The position numbers were made by a program, and so were the translations under genes. The notes under the pieces are model-generated. The model saw only the letters and a program-made list of their open reading frames with translations, did not search any database and had not been told where the DNA came from. Below are positions 12,501 through 22,637 of a stretch of DNA of 64,000 nucleotides, in pieces (the stretch's first letter is position 1; each line of letters opens with the position of its first letter). This DNA is from Crotophaga sulcirostris (Eukaryota > Chordata > Aves > Cuculiformes > Crotophagidae), in contig VYZB01000172.1 in NCBI GenBank assembly GCA_013397455.1, positions 605,685 to 669,684 on the forward strand. Reading direction: 5' to 3'.

Positions 12501-14623
12501 TAAAAAGGATGAGAAATTCTGTCTATTAATTTCATTGTGAACAGTTTTGTCCTCTCCCCCATGTTAAACCAGTTATATTACATAACCCTATAAAAATATT
12601 TAGATACCAAGATTTCTTTTGCCAGTATTTGCAAACAAACTAAATGCTGGCTACATTGCAGACTTTTCTCAGACTCATCTCCAATACTACAGTACATGTC
12701 TAAAATCTCTTCATATTTACTAGAGTAGTACTTCCAAATAATTAAGAAAAAAAATGAAGCCATTAGTTAAACATGGTTTGCTGGAATTTAAAAATACAAA
12801 GTATGAGCATTGAGAACAAGAGCATGTTCTATTGAAACACAGTCAAGTGTGACAAAGAATATCTTGGGTTTATAGTTTTCAGAATGAAATCTTCTGCACT
12901 CTGGACAGACCATTATAAAAGGCATACCATTATTAACTACAGAAAATGTAACAGGAAAGAAAAAGGTCTACATCAAAAAGGTGGATATAAATTTAAAGAA
13001 GTTCTTGTGTAGCCATATCAAGTCACTGTAATCACAGCATTTGTGCAAGAAATTTCAGTTTGCATTTCCAAAGGTTAAACAGAAGCACTGACCATTCTTA
13101 CCAGCTTTCAACTTCATTGAAAAATAATAAAGACATTCAAGTTTACATTTGATCAAAAGTAGTAATATGGAAACAGTAAGTTGAGCTCTATAGAAAACAG
13201 CAATCCTGTTTTGTTAATGGCTTCAAAAAACTGTACTTTCTAAAAATAAAAAAAACTGTCACATTTTGAGCTCCTTTGTGAGAGAAAGTGCTAGTAAAAA
13301 CAGAACTCAATAAAACTGCAAAAAAATAGTTTTCACTTAGATACTCTTAAAATAAAGTCTTTTTCACAGGAAAATGCTATATTTTCAGCATTCTGTAGTA
13401 AGTGCTTTCCCAGTGTTGCTGGATTTTATTTCTTAACTCCCTGGAAGAAAAATGGCAGATCCACTCACATGTTAAATTTCATGACTATTTTTGGAATCAC
13501 TAGCTCTAAGAGTAAAGTTCTCCATCTGGTTTAACTTGTAAGTTTTCATCCTAATATGAAAAAGGTTTGACAGAATTAAATACAATAGCCATATCAAGAT
13601 ATAGTCATTGCATCAGTAACAGGCAAAGTAGTAAATAAAATTTAGAATTTATTTGTTGAACTGCACAGCAGTCCATAGAAATCTGAAGAGCGTGATATGT
13701 AATTTAAGGCAGAAAGATTATTTCTTGAAAGAGTTCATTTATTCTTTCAGTTAACTATAAGACTGATGTTAATTTTCTGCAGAGTTGCACAAAGAAAATC
13801 AGTATAATATTAGGCATGGCAGATATGCACTAAACGTTACTAAATCACTTGTGTTTCTTCAAATACTCAGGTGCTTATTAGTTTGCCAGTTTTTTTCAGG
13901 AGTTGTCATGCACATCGTAGAAAACAGCTAATGTATTTAATTGATACAACACTTTTGAAGGTATAAAGCTGGTAGCAACTTAAGCTTTTTTTACGATTCA
14001 AAATTCATACCTGACTAGAAGCAAAGAGAGAAACAGTTCACCATAAAAAAGGTTAATGTGTCAGAAAACATTTAAAGAGGGAATATGATGGAACTGTTTC
14101 ACAAATTCAGCTATACATTAATTAGAGATGACAGCATTTGAGTAATACAATCACTTTTCAAATTTAAATTAAATCTGATACTTTTAAAGCCTCTTTTAAA
14201 ATTCTTTCCTTGAATTAATTTAACATTCTTTCCTTCAATTAATTTAACGTTCTTTTCAGCAATTTTTCTGAAAGATTTTCAACTTCTCCAAAGATACTAG
14301 AATTCTTACAACCAGAGAATAGACATGCCTGAGAAGCCACACCACATGGTTAGATCATAGTTAACAATTCACCAATACACTGCTTCATAAGTACTTGCTA
14401 CTCCATCTTCTCTCTCATTCCAACATGCTGGCTTTCTGCTTTGCCACCAAAAATGTACATAGCAATGAAGAAACTCAATCATGGGACTGATACAACCAAA
14501 AAATAACCAAGAACAGTCATGGGTTTTCAGACACACCAGTCTCCCAGTGCAGACACAGACCAAAGAATACAGACCAATCAGGTACCCCCTGCAATAGTGG
14601 TTATTTCCACTCAAATCCATTAC
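9553..14623. other. Long AT-rich noncoding stretch, presumed intron
   Basis: I see no exon that I would call on the minus strand and no transposable element that I recognise. A plus-strand open segment at 10,233-10,366 begins after a good acceptor-like tract but has no donor, no partner exon and lies on the other strand. The only structured feature is the 24-nt duplication at 14,201-14,248. Confidence 0.4.
14201..14248. repeat. 24-nt tandem duplication
   Basis: Two adjacent 24-nt copies beginning ATTCTTTCCTT, at 14,201-14,224 and 14,225-14,248, differ at one base (G or C at unit position 12). A further partial copy may follow. This is a recent local slippage-type duplication. Confidence 0.85.
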
Positions 14624-14672
14624 CTCATTAAACTCATCATCAGAGTCAATAACCACAGAAGAGGTGGCTGGA
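14624..14672 (-). CDS. Candidate microexon with a SUMO-interacting-motif-like VVIDSDDE core
   Basis: This is one of the best-shaped exons in the window. The minus-strand acceptor has a long T tract ending TTTTTCTGTAG (AG at 14,673-14,674), and the donor AATGAG followed by GTAATG is close to consensus. The 49-nt exon, taking two bases from upstream, reads PATSSVVIDSDDEFNE and ends in phase 0. A short hydrophobic stretch (VVI) followed by acidic residues and Ser is the known layout of a SUMO-interacting motif, which would fit a nuclear or DNA-repair protein; that role is inference. A second open frame exists but gives an all-hydrophobic peptide. The end phase suits the candidates at 8,077 and 6,365. 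The protein is not recognised. Confidence 0.45.
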
Positions 14673-15830
14673 CTACAGAAAAAGAAACATCAGTGGATCT
14701 ACTACTTGAGAGCCATAAGCAGCAAATCCAGAAATAAAAAATTTGCTGTTTTTTCTTTGTGACTTTTCTTTATTCTGAGTAACCTCTACTATTATTTAAC
14801 AGTACCAGATAGTAATTTTGGGTATATTTACCCCTCTCCCCTAAATTGATGCTTGCTCAAGCTATTCTTTAAGCTCTGAATTTAGGAAAACACGTCAGAT
14901 AAAGATTTTTTGAAGCTGTCTGGAAAAGAATCCATTTAGAAGTGAAACAGGCTTTTCTCTTTTTACCCCATTGAACCTGAACTTCAAAGTTGGCCTCGAT
15001 GAATTCTTCAGAACTCAGTCTGTGAAAATTAACCTTGTGAAAGGTGTTAACAGGTTTGCAGGAAAAAAAAATGAAGGCAAAAAAAATAAGTACAAAACGT
15101 CAATAACAAGGATACCAAGTGGAGGGCAACATTTAACACTCTAAATATAACTGAACTGGTTAATCTTTTCTGCCAAAAGAAACAGATTTGTCCTACCACA
15201 TCTTTGCCCATCTGTACTGTGAAACTTTGGGTCATCACTTGATTATTGCAACCAAGCTTAAAAAACAGTAGAAAGTGGTAGACGCACACAGAGAAGGCTG
15301 GACAAAACCGTAGTTGTTAAACACCTCATTGGGCAACCAGTGACTACACAGTGGTAGTTTAATAAGTCAACTCTTGTCCAACAAGGATGCTTTAAGGGAA
15401 TTGTGCTTACTGTAAAATACTAGGCTTTTAGTTCAGCTGGATGGAAAACTGATCTGGATGCTAGCTCATTGGCCTAGTGCACTCTTTTCAAGATGATATG
15501 CTGAGAGAGTAAAATTAAGTGTAGAACTAAAAATGGGGTGGGTTTCTCACTTGGATATTGTACTTTCTAATACCCAGAGACAACCACAATAACCAAGAGA
15601 TTAGGCTTGTGCTGATATCTAAAGGGATTCCTATGGACACCTGTTTAATACCTGCAGACAAATGAACTGGTCCACTAGGACTCTGAAGGAACAGAAAAAT
15701 ATGGAATATGCAATGACAAAGTAGAAGCACACATGCAGTCTCTAAGTGCTCCCTTTACTCTAAAATATATCCAGAGTAGATAAACTTGACCAAAGAGTCA
15801 AAAATTCCGGGAATCACATTTTGTACCGAC
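14673..15830. other. Noncoding stretch, presumed intron
   Basis: No repeat family or exon recognised. It contains ordinary AT-rich DNA with short A runs near 15,062-15,090. Confidence 0.4.
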
Positions 15831-16005
15831 CTCTTCTGTAGGTTTACAGCCATCTGGATTGTCCACTAGCACTGGGGGCAAAATCCCAACACCTTGCTGT
15901 AGAGTGCCTGTGGTAGGAATCATAGAGCAACAGATTGGCCTAGGCCATTCTGATGTGAACGTAGAAGCACAAGAGGTCTTCCATCCACAAGGTCTTAAGG
16001 TTGTC
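15831..16005 (-). CDS. Candidate longer exon with strong acceptor but poor donor
   Basis: A very good minus-strand acceptor (TTTCTGTTCTTCTTCTAG, AG at 16,006-16,007) leads into a single long open frame of 58 codons. It includes GWKTSCASTFTSEWPRPICC and ILPPVLVDNPDGCKPTEE. The peptide is rich in Trp, Pro and Cys, unlike typical AT-rich noise. The weak point is the 3' side: the best site is GAG followed by GTCGGT, and a second is GTACAA four bases on. Neither phase joins cleanly to the microexon at 14,624, so the exon end or the frame may be wrong, or an unseen exon lies between. It could also be an untranslated or alternative exon. Confidence 0.32.
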
Positions 16006-16734
16006 CTAGAAGAAGAACAGAAATTCAAATAAGTTCCTCACGCAATCACAGTAGAGCTTGAGGTGGAGGAAGAAAGGAAGGAAAGTTTCCCACCATTTAA
16101 GACTTCTGTAAGGGAGAAGTATCCAAAGGACTGCTGCTAAAAAGAGGCAGTGAACTGATCCTGTGAGGAAAACAACATATGCAGGGTAGAGCGGAGAGGT
16201 GGAACAAGTCATCAAAATTTTTTAGCCTCTCAGATGATATGATTTAAGTGGGAGGACTGCCTGTCCTCCCAAATAAGCAGTTATCTATTTTTGAGTTCTA
16301 TATATGTCGTCCTCCATCCAGTCATGAACACTTAGCACAACAAACTACGAATTATTCTCGATAAGGCTAGAAAACAGCCTCCTCAACGGCACACATTCAC
16401 ATGAGCAGTTCCCTAGATGATCAACATTTTGGACTAAGTTTTCCCATACATATTCTAGTTTATAGACATAGGGGTTGTTACATTCTTTCATCTCTTGCCT
16501 ACAAGTTAAAGATAAACATTTATAATGTCAGCTATCGTAAAAAGAAAAAAAAGTATTATTAAACTAACATAGACCTGATGTTTAAGAGGTAACATTTTTT
16601 TACTTCTAAAAAAGCGACACCTGAAAAATGATGCCTGAGCCTTTCCAAGTGTTACCTGTTAAAATTTTAGCAATATTGAATGAATTCCTTCAAATTGTAT
16701 CAAAATTTACTATCCAATTAATGTAGCAACACCT
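16006..16734. other. Noncoding stretch, presumed intron
   Basis: Nothing recognised beyond a short purine-rich patch at 16,060-16,085 (AAGGAAGGAAA type). Confidence 0.4.
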
Positions 16735-16821
16735 GAACAAAATCTAAGCAGCAGAAAAGTGAACAAAATCTAAGCAGCAGAAAAGTGAACAAAATCTAAG
16801 CAGCAGAAAAGTGAACAAAAT
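16735..16821. repeat. 26-nt tandem repeat, three perfect copies plus a partial
   Basis: The unit begins GAACAAAATCTAAGCAGCAG and is 26 nt long. Copies at 16,735-16,760, 16,761-16,786 and 16,787-16,812 are identical, followed by nine more matching bases. Perfect identity means a young minisatellite, probably variable in copy number between individuals. Confidence 0.93.
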
Positions 16822-17749
16822 ATCTTCACAGAAAAAGTAGATTTTTGCACTTTTAATGCAATTGTAACTTGCCTCACTGAAGTAATATTTGCCATATATT
16901 ATGAGCTTATGTGTTGTATTTGTCATATCATATGAGCCTACTAAGTTATTCAAGTTTATTGCTCTACCTGTTTCAACTGTTAGTTTTATGTCCAGATGAA
17001 AAATTATGTACAATGGAGAAAAAAAATAAGATGCTGACACTATGATAACATGACAGCATGGAGGAAATACATAGTAAGTAAAGCTAAGATTGGAAGTGAT
17101 AGAAAAGTCATGTGTCAACTGCTTATTCTGAAAGAAATTATTACCCCATTACTGAGGCAGGTGAAGTTACATATATATTACTTGGCAGTTTATCACTTTT
17201 TTGCATTTCAAAGTAGAAAAGGAAAATCTCTCAAATCTTAATGTTTTTTTTCCATTTGAGGATAGGTTATCAAAATACTGACAAAGTGAACTGACAGAAT
17301 AGGAATAGTAAGCAGTTTTATATCCATAGAAGTGGCTTACAGTCTGCATTTTAAAAGAACTGGCTAAGGATTTCCCAGAAATAATACAAATTTAGTAAAA
17401 AACTGAAAAAAAAAAACCAGGGAAGTTTCAAAGGCCGAGAAAAGCACATATCTCACAAGATGACCCAAGACATACTCAGCAGGACAACTAACATAAATCA
17501 CGATTGTTACCTTTCTGAAAGTGTTAAATATAAAAGATCATGACAATTCTGAAGAGCCTAAACCGTCTTTATCAAAGCAGATCAGTCACAGCCTTCAAGA
17601 AGGTTAAATATGCAGACTTCTACGATACATCTGAATAGGCTCTACTCATTGTACTCTAATGTGTAATGCACACACACACACAAAATCAGTGTTGCTTATG
17701 TTAAGTTAGCTTTTTATATCACTTTTCTTCAGTAAAACTCAGGTGCATT
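16822..17749. other. Noncoding stretch with a short CA microsatellite
   Basis: AT-rich DNA with no exon recognised. A (CA)7 run lies at 17,669-17,682. Confidence 0.4.
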
Positions 17750-17875
17750 ACAGAGGTGAAAAACAAGATCTATTTTTACAGATAGGGAAACTAGTCCATT
17801 ACTGGTTAAACAGCTGGCAAATCTGGGAGCAAGTTTTCTTCTATCTGCTCATGAATTTTAACTATACCTATATCT
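17750..17875 (-). repeat. Possible ancient MIR-like SINE fragment
   Basis: The stretch 'tttacagatagggaaact' followed by a segment like 'ggttaaacagctggcaaatctggga' resembles the tRNA-SINE core of the MIR family read in reverse (bases around the usual 'tttacagatgaggaaactgag'). The match is short and old, so the call is tentative. Confidence 0.33.
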
Positions 17876-18059
17876 GGTTAGATGAAGATCCACCTTTTTG
17901 TGATTTTACTGATTTACATATTTCTTCAGAGGACACCAAGATGATAAGCTCTTTGTTCAGTGCTGTCCAGGTAGTGGACAGAAGTAGCTCTTATAAAACA
18001 CACAAACAAAAACCAAACAATAGGAGCAGGACAGAGAATGGTCCATGTTGCCATTAGTA

Positions 18060-18970
18060 AGCAAGGCACATCTACCAAGGGCAGATGTTTGCTTTTCTGT
18101 AGTGAACTTCCACACACTTAAAAGCTTATTTCCCTTGATCTTTTCTTTGGGTTACAAAAATGCCAATTCAATCATTCTTTCTGTACATATCATCTTTTCT
18201 AAATCATCAGCCATTACCATTACCCTCCCAAGACAAATTAACTGTGCCTACATCTTTCTCAAAGTGCAATGGCCAAAACTGATACCTTATTTTAACCTTA
18301 CAATACAGAACAGAGCAGGTTTGACTCTGCAGGTCCTCCAGATTATACTACTGTTTATTCACGCCAATACATACACACACCTCTTCTTTCTGAGGAGTGC
18401 TGCGTTGTTAACTCTCATTTTACAGTCCATGACTTTTTGTAGATTGGGCTAGGGAATGGAGTGGCAGAAACAACTTAAACAATTGTTCCTCATGTTTTAT
18501 CTGTAGGTTATTTTCACTTAAAATAAAGCATTTGACTTATTCTTCTAAATCACATGCTATTCTTTCAGGTCATCTTTCCAACATTTAGGATTCTTCTGAA
18601 TTGCCATCCCAGCTTTGCGTACCTGCATTTATTCCCAAACAGCTCTTGCTTTCAGATTTCATAACCATATACTATTCCACTACCCAGTTCACGAACAAGA
18701 ACAATAAGTTGAAACAGTTATACAAAAGTCCATACAATGTGCTTTCCCTTGCTGAAAGTAAAATACTGAAAAATAAAACTCTGGTTCCTGTTAACCTAAT
18801 GATTTTACACACATCCTAAAATAGCTTTTTTTATCTAGGCCATGTTTCCTTAGCTTGCTCTGTGAGAGCATCACATGTGGCTTTCTCCAGTCCACAAGCT
18901 TCCTGCTATAGAGGAAGTTAGATTGGCTTGATTATGCGTTTGTGATCTTCAGAATAAGGCTTCCAAATCT
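18060..18970 (-). mobile_element. Ancient CR1 LINE copy, 3' part, minus strand
   Basis: Read on the plus strand this follows the reverse complement of the 3' third of a reptile/bird CR1. It holds the block ending 'catctttctcaaagtgcaat' with 'ggccaaaactgatacc', then 'ctgtttattcacgccaatac', 'ttgttaactctcattt', and later 'actattccactacccagttc' and 'agcatcacatgtggctttct'. The divergence is high, with many indels, so it is an old insertion that predates the young avian CR1 copies on the right. The 135-codon plus-strand frame at 18,045-18,452 is antisense to it and meaningless. Confidence 0.7.
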
Positions 18971-20744
18971 GCTTCCCTAAACTGCATGCAATGAGAAGAC
19001 TGTCCTACCTCCATCTACATCTCTTCAGTAGGTTTCTACTCTAGCTGGATTTTCCATTATACCCTGGCACACTATGCACACAGAACTGGCTGGTGATTTT
19101 CTCATGGTTCTGACTCAAAACAAAAACCATCTTAGCCAGAAACAGGCAAAAGAAACAAAGGTGAAGAAGATGCACTGCGCTCTTCCATTTTCTTGATGTA
19201 AATCCTAAGTATCCCAGAAAAAAAGTAATAACCTACACACACTGCTGATGCAAACAGGCAAGTGGGTTATGATACCTGGACACCAATAACAGAACATGTA
19301 GCTGAATGAGAACAAGAAAGCATCTTCTGCATAGTAGTTATGAGTACTTAGATTAAGGCTACCAGTAGGTATTAGCTTTCAATGTGCCACGTCATGTTAC
19401 ACTGCTATATTTAAACTGAAGAGTACTTCTGCTTTGAACTGTGCGTACAATTAGCCTACAAACTCCCGATGAAATTGTTGGAGCTGGGACTTTGGAATTC
19501 GTAATCCAAACAGCTTCTGTTAATAAGAAACTCTCACATCAGCTCCGAGTATTCTACAGGATGAAAGTTAGATGAGAATGATTCTAAGCAGGTATTTCCC
19601 TTACCAATGACTTTTACTGTCCTTTTTTATACTTCATTGCCACCAGCTACACGTTCTGTCATCACATGCACCAAACCCTCTGTGCATTGGGTGCCTTAGC
19701 TTTTGTAAGTGGCACCTAATAATGAAGAGACTTTTGCAAAATTGACTTCTCATGGAAATCAAATACCGAGCTTCTATTTAAAGCTAAACAAAGTTTAGCC
19801 AGCCATTATGATATGCTGACCAGATTCACAGCCACAATATCTGTAGAGTGCAAAATACAACTGTCTTGTATTCAAGTGTCTATACTGAACAGCCTCAGTA
19901 TTTGCATGCCCATTTCTGAGAGCACTTCCTTCTGATATATTTAATGTTAATAACAGCAGTAATCATGTAGAGCTACTTATGCCCAAAGAAATATCTATTG
20001 GTAATTGTCATTTTTTATCCCACTTACCACTTTCACCTCTTTCTAAACATAATATGGAGCAACTGTATGATTTAAGTCACACATTACCTTTCCAGTCTTT
20101 ACAGTCATTTGTTTACTTAGTGACACATCTCCTCATGTACACAAAATCATACAACTGCCATAAAGTACAACTCCATTTTATCAGCTTATTTTTCTACCAG
20201 TTCCGTCCAGTCGTATGACCCTGCAAACGCTCAGAAACATCAGAGCAAGAGAGTGAACAGGAAATTATGAAAAGGGGAGAAAATTATAGCCTGCCACGAA
20301 ACTCCAGAGAAAACAGATTTACAACACAGAAAGTCTCATCTGCTACCTATTGGTCTTGAAGTGACCAACAATATTTAAAAAACCCAGCAGGTACAACAAA
20401 ACCACCATGGTTTTATTCCATAATTCTCCATGGTTTCATCTTATACAGGAAGACTGCAAGGGAAATAATCATTTGAACCAATCTTTCTCAATGGAGACAA
20501 CCCAATCAATCCCCAAAACCCAACCAATCTTTCTCAACGGAGATTTTTTCTCCTGCATGCTATTTGTCAGAAAATAATAAGATTCACAGGCATCATTTAT
20601 AATATAGTCAGCAAAACCATGGATACATACGTTTAACAGATGTAAAGTACATACTGCTATCATGCTACCTCCCCCAAACTTATAAAAAATTGTTAAGGTA
20701 ACAACTATTTCAATCCAGCTGACATCTAAAATGTATGCCCTTAC
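18971..20744. other. Noncoding stretch with a small local duplication
   Basis: No exon or transposon recognised. At 20,476-20,544 a segment beginning AACCAATCTTTCTCAA recurs 46 bases later with one change in the matched part, a small local duplication. Confidence 0.4.
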
Positions 20745-20778
20745 TTTTCTTGGCCTTCATCAGTAGGTTATTCACCAA
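20745..20778 (-). CDS. Candidate 34-nt microexon
   Basis: The minus-strand acceptor (TTGTTTCTTAG, AG at 20,779-20,780) and the donor AAAA followed by GTAAGG are both close to consensus, which is rare for such a short interval. Only the phase-0 frame is open and reads LVNNLLMKAKK with one base over. An 11-codon frame carries little statistical weight, so the case rests on the paired splice sites. It would lie between the CpG-island first exon and the candidates at 15.8 and 14.6 kb. Confidence 0.3.
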
Positions 20779-22627
20779 CTAAGAAACAATTCTGGCAGGT
20801 ACAGCCATGCAAACCACGCAGCAGCGCTCTCCTCTCCCAACCTGCCCCTTCTGTTGTCTAGGTGCACAAAACAACACAAGTCAACACTAGCAATGTATGA
20901 AAGGGACAAAAAGTGATTGAACCCAGAGGCATTTTAAATTAAATATTATTTTTAGAAGTTAACTGTAAAATGCTCCCCCCACCAAATCAAGACTACAGCA
21001 AAGCTCATTTTCACTTTGCTTGAGTACTACGCTGCTGGAAAACACCAGAAAAAAATAAAAATACAAGACAATCTACTGCTCTCAAAAGTAAAGTGTATAC
21101 TATCATATTCAGTGTCATTACTAAATCTTTTCAGACTGTAAGAAAAGTCTTTTTCATAATTCAAAAAGTACCTACACAGAATTGCACAACTTGAAAAAGA
21201 TAAAAGCTATCTTTCATAACCTCACAACTGCTATACAGAAAGACAAAATTCTCAAATTATTTGTAAATCAGGAGCAGCACTACAAGTCTGTAAAGGCGAT
21301 GGAAGTCTTAAGTATCGTGACTCAAAAACATTAGTAAAGCAATTAGCAAAACCAGTTTATTTTGACAGCATTCAGTTTTAAGCATGGAGCACCAGTGGTC
21401 CCGGCATGCTTGCCCTCAGTGGGACTATCAACAAAGAGTTGTGTGTTGACTGCTGTGAGCTGGCAGACACCCTCTGCCCCTTCTCTTCAGCCACCAGGAA
21501 ACACTATCCTCATTGTTTCACAAGTATGCAAAGCAACCAGCACGAATTCATATGGAGGATGTGAGCCACAGTGTAAAATGCATTAGACACCTCGCAGCTC
21601 CTTCGGCTGACAAAGCCTTCACTATGAAGAAACCCAGAAGTCAAGAAAATAAGACTCAGTGTCAACTACAAGTTTTCTGTTTGTTTTGTTTGTTTATAAA
21701 GAGTGGGTAATTTAGTTTTGCAGTAATATTTCTATTGTAATGGGCTACTGAAAAACTAAAGACTGAGCGGTACTTCCCTCTCAGAATCTCCACCTTCCTT
21801 TCCTATTCCACAATATTTTGAATCCCGGCCTTGTCTTCTATCCCCCTGCCTCCAATAGCCCAGGTAGGACCAGCAGTAGACATACACCTCTGACATTACA
21901 AACAACACATTATCTGTTTACAAAGCACTGACTTTGGACATCACTGACAACTCTTCACCACAAGTCACATAAAGCTCAGGAGACATCAAATAATTATTGT
22001 TTACGATAATAGTTCGAGTAGTCATCTTCCTTTAAAAAAAAGTGAATATGCTAACAGCCTTAAATCCAGCGTCAGCAAGTAGGCAGAATCATCAGTTCTC
22101 TCCAGAATGCCAACTGGCATTAACCCAGCTACCTATACAGATGTGTGCATCTGTACACATGCGCAGGTACGTACACAAAGTGGATTTCTTCACTTAGTAG
22201 TTATGCCATGGCTTGACTTCCACTTTCAGAGTACTGCTCTTTGCTAAAAAAGGTGTACATGACATTATCACTGGCAAAGAAACTTAGGATCCCTTCAGTT
22301 GAGAAAGATTATGCTTTCTGTTTAAGCTTTTCTAGTATTCCTGACTCACCAGAAAAAAGTTCCCAGACTCACTGAGAAAAAAAATCCTAACTATGAATAC
22401 AAAATAGATAAACAGATAACTACATTAAAGTGAATCACAGCTGCCCTCAAACATTCAGTAAAACTGCACGCCTTACAACGATCAACATTTTCTTCAACAG
22501 TGAGCAGAGAGCCTCAGAATATAGCTTGCCTGCTATATTTTCAGCTATAATACTCAGTTCAATAATCTGTAAACTCGCATTTTCTGATCTGATGAAAGAC
22601 AAAAAAACCTAACACACCACAATCTCC
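20779..22627. other. Noncoding stretch up to an assembly gap
   Basis: No repeat family recognised. The somewhat GC-richer segment 21,370-21,600 has overlapping plus-strand open frames without splice partners. Confidence 0.35.
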
Positions 22628-22637
22628 NNNNNNNNNN
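22628..22637. other. Short assembly gap
   Basis: Ten N bases. A fixed round number suggests a placeholder, so the true distance is unknown. Confidence 0.98.

Noticed and set aside
18045..18452. 135-codon plus-strand frame
   Set aside because: It lies antisense across an old CR1 copy.
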